DNA from: JAOTYV01 sp041557595
Lineage (GTDB): Bacteria; Pseudomonadota; Alphaproteobacteria; UBA8366
Direction of reading: 5' to 3'
Assembly: GCA_041557595.1 (NCBI GenBank)
Contig: JBFFGE010000178.1
Location: 1 to 9,506, forward strand
DNA length: 9,506 nucleotides
The notes under the pieces were generated by a model. The model saw only the letters and a list, made by a program, of their open reading frames with translations. It was not told the DNA's origin and did not search any database. The stretch's first letter is position 1. Every line of letters starts with the position of its first letter. The translations under genes were made by a program, and so were the position numbers. Positions 1 through 8,334 of this stretch are shown here, in pieces.

Positions 1-861
1 ATGGCCATACAGAAACCCGGCGGCGAACTGGTCGCCGGCGCCGGTGGTGTCGCGCAACCGCTCGATCGGCGCGGCATCGACCACATGGACTTCGTCGCCC
101 GCGACGATCACCGCGCCTTTTTCGCTGCGGGTCAGGCAAGCGATGGCGCAATCGCCGCGCACCTTTTGCAGCGCATCGTCGAACCGCTCCACTTGATACA
201 GCGAACAAATTTCCGCTTCGTTGGCGAACAAAATATCCGTGTGATCGGAAACCAGCCCGCGAAAGGCATCGCGGTGACGGTCGACGCAAAACCCATCCGA
301 CAGGGTGAGCGACACTTTGCGCCCGGCGCGGTGCGCGATCTCCGCCGCGGTGGTGAAAGCCTTCTGCGCTTCCGGCCGGTCGAACAGATACCCTTCCATA
401 TAGAGTACGCCCGACGCGGCGATCGCCGCGGCGTCCAGATCGTCCGGCGTCAGCAGCGAGGCGGCGCCCAGAAACGTGCACATCGTGCGTTGCGCATCCG
501 GCGTCACCAGGACCAGGCACCGGCCGGTCGCCGGGCCGGAGGACGATGGCGGCGATCCGAAATCGCAGCCGATAGCGCGCATGTCATGGCGAAAAACCTC
601 GCCGAACTGGTCGTCCCGAACCCGCCCGAGGAAGGCGCCGCGACCGCCAAGCGCCGCAAATCCGGCCATCGTATTGGCGCAGGATCCGCCCGAAGATTCC
701 AGACCGGCGGGCATCGCTCCATAGAGCGTCCCGGACCGGGCGTCGTCGACCAGCGTCATCGCCCCCTTGGCAAGGCCGTTGGCCTCCAGGAAACCCTCAT
801 CCACTTGCGCCACCACATCGACCAGGGCGTTGCCGATGCCGATAAGATCGTATTCAGTCAT
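1..861 (-). CDS. PfkB-family carbohydrate (probable adenosine/sugar) kinase, C-terminus cut by window edge
   Basis: This is a cytoplasmic kinase of the ribokinase/PfkB family, which transfers phosphate from ATP to a sugar or nucleoside hydroxyl. Reading the minus strand from ATG at 861 gives 287 codons open to the window edge. Full-length relatives are about 330 aa, so roughly 40-45 C-terminal residues lie outside. Visible hallmarks are the N-terminal strand with GIGNALVD (residues 8-15), the substrate-side glycine motif SGGSCANT (57-64), LFANEAE near 211-217, and the PfkB signature DTTGAGDQFAAGF (271-283), in which Asp277 is the expected catalytic base. The overall pattern is like the alphaproteobacterial proteins annotated as adenosine kinase, but substrate cannot be assigned from sequence alone. 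No Shine-Dalgarno is evident before the ATG, and no better in-frame start is seen. The gene is divergent from the EI24-family gene. The long open frame on the opposite strand here is its antisense shadow. Confidence 0.9.
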   Translation of the reverse strand, partial: MTEYDLIGIGNALVDVVAQVDEGFLEANGLAKGAMTLVDDARSGTLYGAMPAGLESSGGSCANTMAGFAALGGRGAFLGRVRDDQFGEVFRHDMRAIGCDFGSPPSSSGPATGRCLVLVTPDAQRTMCTFLGAASLLTPDDLDAAAIAASGVLYMEGYLFDRPEAQKAFTTAAEIAHRAGRKVSLTLSDGFCVDRHRDAFRGLVSDHTDILFANEAEICSLYQVERFDDALQKVRGDCAIACLTRSEKGAVIVAGDEVHVVDAAPIERLRDTTGAGDQFAAGFLYGH

Positions 862-890
862 TCTGGGATCATGCCGGCGATCGCCGCCTC

Positions 891-918
891 TTGCCGTTGG
901 CTGGGCGGCGAGTATAGC
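891..918 (+). promoter_or_regulatory. Possible promoter for the EI24-family gene
   Basis: On the plus strand TTGCCG (891-896) and TATAGC (913-918) are separated by 16 bp, matching the consensus at four of six bases each. The -10 shares bases 913-916 with the -10 of the divergent kinase promoter, so both could not be occupied at once. This is inferred by consensus match only. Confidence 0.3.
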
Positions 919-938
919 CTCGGCGGCGCGGCCCGCAA
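911..938 (-). promoter_or_regulatory. Possible promoter for the PfkB-family kinase gene
   Basis: On the minus strand a TTGCGG (-35, positions 933-938) is followed after 16 bp by TATACT (-10, positions 911-916). The -10 matches the consensus at five of six bases. It would give a leader of roughly 40 nt before the ATG at 861. This is inferred by consensus match only. Confidence 0.35.
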
Positions 939-987
939 CCCACGCCGGGGTAAGCCCGCCGCCGGCATCCACAACGTGAGAGGTAGA

Positions 988-1722
988 ATGCTCGGATATT
1001 TCATGAAGGCCGTGTCGCAGCTGGGCGACCCAAGGCTTCGCCGCGTTATCTGGTTCGGCGTTCTGCTGTCCCTGCTGGTGTTCGCCGGGTTGTGGATCGG
1101 GCTGTGGTTCCTGGTCACGATCATCCCGGCCGATGCGGTACCGGGCCTGACCTGGCTGCAGGAAGGGCTGGGCGAGTTCTTCGACTGGCTCGCGGGTTTT
1201 CTTTTCGTCGGAAGCCTGCTGATCCTCACCCTGATGCTGTTTCCCGCGGTGGTTACAGTGGTCGTCGGGTTCTTTCTCGATACCGTCGCCGAGGCGGTCG
1301 AGGCGCGGCACTATCCGGCGCTGCCGGCGGCGCGCCAGCAGAGCCTGTCCGAAACGGTCATGAATACGGCAAAATTCGCGGGCGTCGTGGTTCTGGTGAA
1401 CCTGCTGGCGCTGCCGTTTTACCTTGTGCTGATATTTCTGCCGCCGCTGAACGTGGTACTGTTCTACGTGGTCAACGGGTATCTGGTGAGCCGCGAATAT
1501 TTCGAGATGGTGGCCTATCGCCGCCTCGATCCGGCCGAGGCCAAACTGTTGCGGCGACGGCATCGCGGCCGGCTCATGCTGAGCGGCATGATTCTCGTTC
1601 TGCTGATGACGATTCCGGTGATTAACCTGCTGACGCCGGTGCTCGGCACCGCCTTCATGCTGCATGTCTTCCAATCATTGCCGGGTCGGAGCGATGGGAC
1701 GGCCAATATTCGCCCGACGTGA
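988..1722 (+). CDS. EI24-domain (CysZ-like) integral membrane protein
   Basis: This is a 244-residue inner-membrane protein of the EI24/CysZ-like family. CysZ in enteric bacteria is a sulfate permease, but most alphaproteobacterial EI24 proteins have no proven substrate, so no transport role is claimed. Hydrophobic segments are visible at about residues 20-46, 70-98, 128-167 and 197-226, which fits the family's helical core. The conserved stretch NGYLVSREYFEMVA (163-176) and the final hydrophobic PVINLLTPVLG segment (210-220) are typical. The frame is open far upstream across the antisense of the divergent kinase gene. I chose ATG 988 because it lies outside that gene, is preceded by a GAGAGGT-like ribosome site and precedes the first family-like residues. 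ATG 1003 is the alternative start. The basic linker around residues 178-195 (RRLDPAEAKLLRRRHRGR) probably faces the cytoplasm. Confidence 0.85.
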   Translation: MLGYFMKAVSQLGDPRLRRVIWFGVLLSLLVFAGLWIGLWFLVTIIPADAVPGLTWLQEGLGEFFDWLAGFLFVGSLLILTLMLFPAVVTVVVGFFLDTVAEAVEARHYPALPAARQQSLSETVMNTAKFAGVVVLVNLLALPFYLVLIFLPPLNVVLFYVVNGYLVSREYFEMVAYRRLDPAEAKLLRRRHRGRLMLSGMILVLLMTIPVINLLTPVLGTAFMLHVFQSLPGRSDGTANIRPT

Positions 1723-1752
1723 CGAAGTACTGGTTGCCGGAGCGAAAAGACG

Positions 1753-1764
1753 TATACTGATCAC
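1753..1764 (+). promoter_or_regulatory. TATACTGATCAC element, possible -10 region upstream of the bactofilin gene
   Basis: TATACT at 1753-1758 matches a sigma-70-type -10 at five of six bases. No good -35 stands at 16-18 bp, the best candidate being CTGGTT at 1730-1735. Transcription would start near 1765, giving a leader of about 70 nt to the preferred ATG at 1837. The same 12-mer with one change occurs at 8584-8595. Confidence 0.35.
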
Positions 1765-1836
1765 AGAATGCCTTCGGAAAAAAGGCCTGCGGGACGGGCG
1801 AGGTCTCCCTCCGCCAACCAATCACAGGGATTAATC

Positions 1837-2367
1837 ATGGCCGAAGAACGAAAACCACCGCCGCAATACCCCTCCGAACTGTCGCGGCGCGTCATCAGCA
1901 TGCCCGGCGGCACTCCAAATGACGGCCTGCACAGCGAATCGAACAAGAAGCTCGTGGTCGGGCGCGATATTTCGCTTTCCGGTGAAATCACCGATTGCGA
2001 TGTCCTGATCGTCGAAGGCAAGGTCAAGGCCTCGCTGTTCGACAGCCGGCGTTTCGAAATCAGCGAGAGCGGCACCTTCGAGGGTACCGTCGAAATCGAG
2101 ACCGCTGAAATCAAAGGCCATTTCGACGGCGAGCTGCTGGTTCGCGGACGCCTGCTGATCCGGCGAACCGGTCGCGTACGGGGACGGATCCGCTATGCGG
2201 AGCTGGAGATCGAGCGCGGCGGCCAGATTGCCGGCGATATCCAAATGATCACCGAAGCCGCCGCGCAGGGCCGCGTTCTGTCTGCGGATTTCGGTGAGGA
2301 TTTGGCGGCGGACGTCGCCACCCCGGCCGCCAGGCCACTGGGAAAAGAGAACGATATCAGTGCATAA
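1837..2367 (+). CDS. Bactofilin (polymer-forming cytoskeletal protein)
   Basis: Bactofilins form non-polar filaments without bound nucleotide. They help position cell-wall enzymes, stalks or other polar structures at the inner face of the membrane. The 176-residue product has a short proline-rich N-terminal tail (1-37), a central beta-helix domain at about 39-136 and a disordered C-terminus. The domain opens with KLVVGRDISLSGEI (38-51) and carries the periodic hydrophobic/glycine rungs typical of the fold, such as LIVEGKVKA (57-65), IKGHFDGELLVRG (92-104) and GGQIAGDI (128-135). ATG 1837 is preferred because AGGGA lies six bases upstream. An in-frame ATG at 1768 would add 23 residues without a matching ribosome site. 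The stop overlaps the start of the lipoprotein gene, implying one transcript and probable translational coupling. The cellular structure it serves cannot be told from this window. Confidence 0.9.
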   Translation: MAEERKPPPQYPSELSRRVISMPGGTPNDGLHSESNKKLVVGRDISLSGEITDCDVLIVEGKVKASLFDSRRFEISESGTFEGTVEIETAEIKGHFDGELLVRGRLLIRRTGRVRGRIRYAELEIERGGQIAGDIQMITEAAAQGRVLSADFGEDLAADVATPAARPLGKENDISA

Positions 2368-2863
2368 GACGTCTCTGCTCGGCCTGTGGCGTGCGCTGGG
2401 GCTTTCGCTGCTGCTGCTTGGCGGCTGCGAAACGATCGCGCAAAACGGCGACAGCGAAACGACCCGGGAAGCCGGCGCCAACCCGCCGCTGTCCGACGAA
2501 GCGCTGGATGCGCTCAAATCGGCCAGCGCCGCCGACGGTACTGCGTCGCGCGACGGCGCCCTGTCGCCAGGCGGCCGCGAAGCCTTGCTCGCCGCACGGT
2601 ACGACGCTAAGGATTTCCTGGGCTTTGGACCGGACCGGCTCCTGCCTATCCTCGGGGCGCCGGATTTCGTTCGGCGCGACGGCCCGGCGCAGGTCTGGCA
2701 ATACCGCGCGAAACACTGTGTGCTCGATCTGTTTCTCTATGAAAACGGCGAGAATAGCCGGGTCGAGCACGTGGAATTGCGCCGGCGGGGCCATGGCGCG
2801 GAACCGATCGACCGGTGCTTTTCGCGGATGCGGCTGCAGCGGCGAACGCGCCCCGCCGGCTGA
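2360..2863 (+). CDS. Small unassigned lipoprotein coupled to the bactofilin gene
   Basis: I do not recognise a named family. The 167-residue product begins with a lipoprotein signal peptide: positively charged start, hydrophobic LGLSLLLL, then the lipobox LGGC with Cys23 as the expected lipidated residue. This signal decides the GTG 2360 start over an upstream ATG at 2294 that would bury it. An AGAGA-type ribosome site lies about nine bases upstream. After a low-complexity linker (about 24-75) there is a compact domain at about 82-158. It contains LPILGAPDFVRRDGPAQVWQYR (residues 95-116), loosely resembling the 'LG.P......G...W.Y' pattern of BamE/SmpA-type outer-membrane lipoproteins. C120 and C153 could form a disulfide in the periplasm. 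The 8-bp overlap with the bactofilin gene points to coupled translation and possibly a shared envelope role. Function is unknown. Confidence 0.75.
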   Translation: MHKTSLLGLWRALGLSLLLLGGCETIAQNGDSETTREAGANPPLSDEALDALKSASAADGTASRDGALSPGGREALLAARYDAKDFLGFGPDRLLPILGAPDFVRRDGPAQVWQYRAKHCVLDLFLYENGENSRVEHVELRRRGHGAEPIDRCFSRMRLQRRTRPAG

Positions 2864-2868
2864 CCGCT

Positions 2869-2889
2869 GGCAATCAAGCCGGCAATCAA
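2869..2889. repeat. Short direct repeat between convergent stop codons
   Basis: GGCAATCAA occurs at 2869-2877 and again at 2881-2889, in the 22-bp gap between the lipoprotein stop and the nth stop and running into the nth stop codon. An overlapping inverted pair GCCGGC (2855-2860 and 2878-2883) could form a weak hairpin. No T-tract follows on either strand, so it is not a convincing intrinsic terminator. Confidence 0.4.
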
Positions 2890-3518
2890 AGGGTCTTCGC
2901 CTTATACCGACACAGTTCCTGAACCACGCAGGTGGGACAGTCCGGCTTGCGCGCCTTGCAAACATAGCGCCCGTGCAAAATTAGCCAATGATGAGCGTGC
3001 AGCCGATAGTGCGGCGGCACCCGCTTTTCGAGCTTTTTTTCCACCGCGAGAACGTCCTTGCCCGGCGCCAGGCCGGTCCGGTTGCCGATCCGGAAAATAT
3101 GGGTGTCGACGGCGATCGTCGGTTCGCCGAAGGCGATGTTCAGCACCACATTGGCCGTCTTGCGCCCAACCCCGGCCAGCGCCTCCAGCGCGGCCCGATC
3201 GCGCGGTACCTCGCCGTCGTGATCGGCCAACAGCTGCTGGCTCAGCTTGATGACGTTCTTGGCCTTGGTGTTGAAGAGCCCGATGGTCTTGATATAGCCG
3301 CGCAGCTTGGTTTCTCCCAACGCCACCATCTTTTCCGGCGTATCGGCGACCTCGAACAGCGGGCCGGTCGCCTTGTTCACGCCGATATCGGTCGCCTGCG
3401 CCGACAGCACGACCGCGACCAGCAGGGTAAAGGGGTTGGTATAGTGCAGCTCGCCCTTCGGATCGGGCCGCTGCGCCTCGAGACGGCGAAAGAACTCTTC
3501 GATCTGATCTTTTTTCAT
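2886..3518 (-). CDS. nth: Endonuclease III (DNA glycosylase/AP lyase)
   Basis: This base-excision-repair enzyme removes oxidised pyrimidines and cleaves the resulting abasic site by beta-elimination. The 210-residue protein is almost exactly the length of E. coli Nth (211). The helix-hairpin-helix region LAGVGRKTANVVL (114-126) contains the catalytic lysine K120, and VDTHI (137-141) supplies the catalytic aspartate D138. The C-terminal [4Fe-4S] cluster ligands C187, C194, C197 and C203 show the standard C-X6-C-X2-C-X5-C spacing. The start MKKDQIEEFF at 3518 fits family N-termini. The frame remains open upstream only as antisense to the DUF2244 gene. The ribosome site is weak. The gene is divergent from the DUF2244 gene (96 bp apart) and converges with the lipoprotein gene. 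This is a complete and apparently functional enzyme. Confidence 0.97.
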   Translation of the reverse strand: MKKDQIEEFFRRLEAQRPDPKGELHYTNPFTLLVAVVLSAQATDIGVNKATGPLFEVADTPEKMVALGETKLRGYIKTIGLFNTKAKNVIKLSQQLLADHDGEVPRDRAALEALAGVGRKTANVVLNIAFGEPTIAVDTHIFRIGNRTGLAPGKDVLAVEKKLEKRVPPHYRLHAHHWLILHGRYVCKARKPDCPTCVVQELCRYKAKTL

Positions 3519-3574
3519 GGCCCGAAGAGTAGCCGGACGGCCGGGCGAGGCCAAGCGTGCCGCACATGTCGAAC

Positions 3575-3602
3575 TGGACAGGACGCCGGACCGGGCCATA
3601 TT
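3575..3602 (+). promoter_or_regulatory. Possible promoter for the DUF2244 gene, giving a near-leaderless mRNA
   Basis: TGGACA (3575-3580, five of six to consensus) and CATATT (3597-3602, four of six) are separated by 16 bp. Transcription would begin near 3609, only about six bases before the ATG at 3615, and no Shine-Dalgarno is visible there. This is a consensus match only. Confidence 0.35.
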
Positions 3603-3614
3603 CTCTCTCTTGCG

Positions 3615-4148
3615 ATGACCGACGATTTGCCCACCATATCCCCGTCTGGACCGGCCGAAGAACGGGTCTTTTTCGACGCGACCTTGCGTCCGAACCGGAG
3701 CCTGGGTCCGTTCGGCTTCCGACTCCTGATGGCGCTGGCCGGCGGCTCGGTCCTGGCTATCGGCGTGATCTTCATGGTCGCCGGCGCGTGGCCGGTGCTC
3801 GGCTTCGGCGGGCTGGAATTCCTGCTGCTGTTCCTGGCGTTCCGTCTCAATTATCGCGCGGGACGGGCCTATGAGCGTGTGCGCCTGACCGAGCGGCATT
3901 TGCAAGTGCGGCGCTTCGGCCCGGCGGGCGAGGTCGGACAATGGCGGTTCGAGCCGACCTGGGTGCGGGTCGACGTCGACGCGCCGGCCGAACATGATTG
4001 CCGGCTTACCGTGTCGAGCCACGGCAAGGCGCTGGTGATCGGTGCGTTTCTGAGCCCGGGCGAACGGTTCGAAGTCGCCGACGCCTTACGCGCCGCGATC
4101 GATTCCTGGCGCACGCGATGGAACCCGCCCACTGCTCTATCATTATAG
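3615..4148 (+). CDS. DUF2244 integral membrane protein
   Basis: This 177-residue protein belongs to the DUF2244 family of small membrane proteins of unknown function, common in alphaproteobacteria. The N-terminal part carries the family-like segment FFDATLRPNRSLGPFGFRLL (19-38). Two transmembrane helices follow at about 36-58 and 62-77, and a soluble, probably cytoplasmic domain at 80-170 contains ERVRLTERHLQVRR (87-100) and WVRVDVD (116-122). From memory, DUF2244 genes are often beside nth in alphaproteobacteria, and here they are divergent neighbours. ATG 3615 is chosen because upstream in-frame sequence is antisense to nth and unlike the family. No ribosome site precedes it, so the mRNA may be leaderless. 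It converges on dapB with a 63-bp gap holding an inverted repeat. The family assignment is fairly secure. The role is unknown. Confidence 0.85.
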   Translation: MTDDLPTISPSGPAEERVFFDATLRPNRSLGPFGFRLLMALAGGSVLAIGVIFMVAGAWPVLGFGGLEFLLLFLAFRLNYRAGRAYERVRLTERHLQVRRFGPAGEVGQWRFEPTWVRVDVDAPAEHDCRLTVSSHGKALVIGAFLSPGERFEVADALRAAIDSWRTRWNPPTALSL

Positions 4149-4152
4149 AATC

Positions 4153-4200
4153 GATCAGCTTTTCTGCCCTTAATTGATTCCAATCAAAGGCAGGCTGATC
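4153..4200. terminator. Imperfect inverted repeat between convergent DUF2244 and dapB genes
   Basis: The outer arms are GATCAGC (4153-4159) and GCTGATC (4194-4200). CTGCC (4164-4168) pairs with GGCAG (4189-4193), and TTGATT (4174-4179) faces AATCAA (4182-4187). The 5' arm has a TTTT bulge between its first two segments. The structure fills the gap between two stop codons, so a bidirectional terminator or transcript-end stabiliser is likely. No run of T follows on either strand, so classical intrinsic termination is uncertain. Confidence 0.5.
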
Positions 4201-4211
4201 TCGCCGCCGGC

Positions 4212-5027
4212 TCAGTCGGCGAAACCCAGCACATGCTTCATGGTGTACAGCCCGGCGGGCCGGCCGCGTCCCCACAACGCCGCACGCACCGCGCCCGCGG
4301 CGAAAACCTGCCGGCTCGCCGCCTTGTGGGTGAGCTCCAGCCGCTCGCCGTCGCCGGCAAACACCACCGTATGGTCGCCGACCACATCGCCGCCGCGGAG
4401 CGTCGCGAAGCCGATCTCACCGGTCGGCCGCGCGCCCGTATGGCCGTCGCGGCCCGATTTTTTGACGGCCTCCAGCGCAACGCCGCGGCCGGCCGCCGCC
4501 GCCTCGCCCAGCCCGATCGCGGTGCCGGACGGCGCGTCCACCTTGTGGCGGTGATGCATCTCGACGACCTCGATATCGTAGTCCGGGCCGAGAATGCCCG
4601 CGACCTGTTCGGTCAAGGCCAGCAGCAATGTCACGCCGATGCTGAAATTGGGCGCGCGGATCACCGGCACGTGCCGGGCCGCCCGGGTGACCGAATCTTC
4701 CTGCGCCGCGTCCAGGCCGGTGGTGCCGGCCACCAGAACCGCCTCCGCCTGGGCGGCGAGACGCGCATGTTCCGCGGTCGCCGCGGGAACCGTGAAGTCG
4801 ATCACCCCATCGACGGCGGCAATCATCGCCGCCGGATCGTCGATTGCCGAAACGCCGATCGGTTCCAGCCCGGCCAGCACGCCGATATCGGTGCCGAGCG
4901 CCGGACTGCCGTGCGGCTCGGTCCCGCCGGCGACCACGCACCCCTGGGTTTCCGCGATCTGACGAACCACCATCTGCCCCATGCGGCCGGCGCAGCCGAC
5001 CACGCCGATCTTCATGTCATCGACCAT
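4212..5027 (-). CDS. dapB: 4-hydroxy-tetrahydrodipicolinate reductase
   Basis: DapB reduces the DapA product to tetrahydrodipicolinate with NAD(P)H, in the diaminopimelate/lysine pathway feeding peptidoglycan. The 271-residue protein shows the dinucleotide-binding GCAGRMG (11-17), AGTTG (100-104) and APNFSIG (125-131). It also has the family signature EMHHRHKVDAPSGTA (156-170), with the active-site histidines H158/H159 and lysine K162. The length is typical of the family. ATG 5027 is preferred since GGGGAAG lies a suitable distance upstream. ATG 5015 (MKIGVVG) would also give a plausible N-terminus. It lies 153 bp downstream of the dnaJ stop on the same strand, so it may be co-transcribed from the heat-shock promoter, have its own promoter in that gap, or both. 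All catalytic motifs are intact. Confidence 0.97.
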   Translation of the reverse strand: MVDDMKIGVVGCAGRMGQMVVRQIAETQGCVVAGGTEPHGSPALGTDIGVLAGLEPIGVSAIDDPAAMIAAVDGVIDFTVPAATAEHARLAAQAEAVLVAGTTGLDAAQEDSVTRAARHVPVIRAPNFSIGVTLLLALTEQVAGILGPDYDIEVVEMHHRHKVDAPSGTAIGLGEAAAAGRGVALEAVKKSGRDGHTGARPTGEIGFATLRGGDVVGDHTVVFAGDGERLELTHKAASRQVFAAGAVRAALWGRGRPAGLYTMKHVLGFAD

Positions 5028-5143
5028 CTTCGTCTTCCCCGCTCATTCATCCTGCGTGGGCGCAACACTGCGCCGTCTCCGGTATAGCGGATCGCCGGAT
5101 AGCCCGCTACGAGCGAGCGGCAAAATTGCGAAAATGAAGCGCA

Positions 5144-5161
5144 TACCGGCGGCTGCCGGCA
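5144..5161 (-). terminator. Small hairpin downstream of dnaJ
   Basis: On the minus strand TGCCGGC and GCCGGTA pair around a four-base AGCC loop, about 20 bp past the dnaJ stop codon. It is followed by a moderately T-rich stretch containing ATTTTCGCAATTTT. It could attenuate transcription from dnaJ into dapB. The stem is short (seven pairs with one G-T) and there is no clean T-run, so the call is tentative. Confidence 0.35.
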
Positions 5162-5180
5162 AAGACGTCCGAGAGGGATC

Positions 5181-6308
5181 TCAGTCGGTCAGGTCTTCCC
5201 AGAATTCCTTGACGCGCGACAGGAAACCTTCCGATTGCGGGCTTTGCGACTTGCCGCTGCCCTGCTTCTCGAAGTCGCGCAGCAGGTCCTTCTGCTTGCG
5301 CGTCAGATTGACCGGCGTCTCGATCACCATCGCAACATACATGTCGCCGCGGCCGCGGCCGTTCAGCACCGACATTCCCTTGTTGCGCAGCCGGAATCGC
5401 TGGCCGTTCTGGGTGCCGTCGGGCACCGACACCTTGGCCCGCGAGCCGTCGACCGTCGGTACCTCGATCGATCCGCCGAGCGTCGCCGTGACCATCGGCA
5501 ACGGCACGGTGCAGAAAATATCCGCGCCTTCGCGCTCGAACAGCGGATGGGGCATGAGGCTCAAAAAGATATAGAGGTCGCCCGGCGGCGCGCCGCGAAG
5601 GCCGGCTTCGCCTTCATTCGCCAGCCGAACCCGCGTACCGTCCTCGACGCCGGCCGGAATATTGACGGAAAGCGTCTTCTCCAGATGCGTCCGGCCCGAG
5701 CCGTTGCAGATCTCGCACGGCCGGTCGATCACCTGGCCGTCGCCGTTGCAGGTCGGACAGGTGCGTTCGAGCGTGAAGAATCCCTGTTGGCTATGGACCT
5801 TGCCCGCGCCGCCGCAGGATGGGCAGGTGACCGGCTGGCTGCCGCCTTCGGCGCCGGACCCGTCGCAGGAGTCGCACGCCACCGATGTCGGCACGCGAAT
5901 ATCGACCTTGCGCCCATGGAACGCATCCTCGAGGGAAATGTCCAGGTTGTAGCGCAGATCGGCGCCCCGGCTGGAGCGGCCGCGCCGCCCGCCCATGAAG
6001 TCGCCGAAGACCTCATCGAAAATATCCGAAAACCCGCTCGAGAAGTCGAACCCGCCGGCCCGCCCGCCGCCCGCCCCGCCATTCTCGAAGGCGGCATGGC
6101 CGAACCGGTCGTAAGCGGCGCGTTTCTGGTCGTCTTTGAGAATTTCGTAGGCTTCGTTGGCTTCCTTGAAGCGGGCTTCCGCTTCCGCATCCCCCGGATT
6201 GCGGTCGGGATGATGGCGCATGGCGAGGGTGCGATACGCCTTTTTCAGGGCATCCGCATCGGCGCCGCGATCGACGCCGAGGACATCGTAATAGTCACGC
6301 TTTTCCAT
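5181..6308 (-). CDS. dnaJ: Chaperone DnaJ (Hsp40 co-chaperone)
   Basis: DnaJ delivers unfolded clients to DnaK and stimulates its ATPase. The 375-residue protein is a complete type I (class A) DnaJ. It has a J domain (1-70) with the HPD motif at 33-35, a Gly/Phe-rich linker (about 75-110) and a zinc-binding region (145-206). The latter has four CXXCXGXG repeats, with cysteine pairs at 145/148, 162/165, 184/187 and 198/201, all intact. The C-terminal client-binding and dimerisation domains (about 208-345) include the GDLYIFLSLMPHPLFERE stretch (243-260). A Gly/Ser/Gln-rich bridge near 350-360 precedes a short acidic C-terminal tail. The start at 6308 gives the canonical MEKRDYYDVLGV opening, and the ribosome site is a G-rich GGGGGTGG stretch. 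It is the second gene after dnaK, 91 bp away, separated by a strong hairpin. Confidence 0.98.
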   Translation of the reverse strand: MEKRDYYDVLGVDRGADADALKKAYRTLAMRHHPDRNPGDAEAEARFKEANEAYEILKDDQKRAAYDRFGHAAFENGGAGGGRAGGFDFSSGFSDIFDEVFGDFMGGRRGRSSRGADLRYNLDISLEDAFHGRKVDIRVPTSVACDSCDGSGAEGGSQPVTCPSCGGAGKVHSQQGFFTLERTCPTCNGDGQVIDRPCEICNGSGRTHLEKTLSVNIPAGVEDGTRVRLANEGEAGLRGAPPGDLYIFLSLMPHPLFEREGADIFCTVPLPMVTATLGGSIEVPTVDGSRAKVSVPDGTQNGQRFRLRNKGMSVLNGRGRGDMYVAMVIETPVNLTRKQKDLLRDFEKQGSGKSQSPQSEGFLSRVKEFWEDLTD

Positions 6309-6329
6309 CCACCACCCCCGACGGCGGAA

Positions 6330-6360
6330 GCCTCCCGAAGCGCGTTGCGCTCCCGGAGGC
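6330..6360 (-). terminator. Strong intercistronic hairpin between dnaK and dnaJ
   Basis: On the minus strand the arms at 6347-6360 and 6330-6343 pair over 13 of 14 positions (one G-G mismatch, one G-T) around an AAC loop. The sequence begins GCCTCCGGGAGCGC on one side and ends GGAGGC on the other. No T-tract follows, and dnaJ starts about 20 bases later. A full terminator is therefore unlikely. A partial terminator, processing site or stabiliser of the upstream dnaK message is more probable. Confidence 0.6.
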
Positions 6361-6381
6361 TCCGGTTAGTCCCGATTTCGC

Positions 6382-6399
6382 AGCATCATCCAACGATGC

Positions 6400-6400
<1 letters not shown>
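6382..6400 (-). repeat. Short inverted repeat at the dnaK stop codon
   Basis: AGCATC and GATGCT (6382-6387 and 6395-6400) pair around a seven-base loop, and the outermost base is the first base of the dnaK TGA. It lies in tandem with the stronger hairpin at 6330-6360. Together they may mark the 3' end of a stable dnaK message. Confidence 0.4.

Positions 6401-8334
<1,934 letters not shown>

Noticed and set aside
1..987. A long plus-strand open frame continuous with the EI24 gene, suggesting a 573-residue fusion protein.
   Set aside because: The minus strand here encodes a PfkB kinase with all its signatures. The plus-strand translation is Arg/His-rich and unlike any family, so it is an antisense frame left open by high GC.
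1770..1786. GCCTT/AAGGC hairpin in the bactofilin leader, considered as a terminator or attenuator.
   Set aside because: Only five pairs with a seven-base loop and no T-tract. It is too weak to support a regulatory call.
4233..5087. Long plus-strand open frame opposite dapB.
   Set aside because: Its composition is Arg/His/Ala-rich, as expected for antisense of a GC-rich gene, and dapB on the other strand has intact catalytic motifs.
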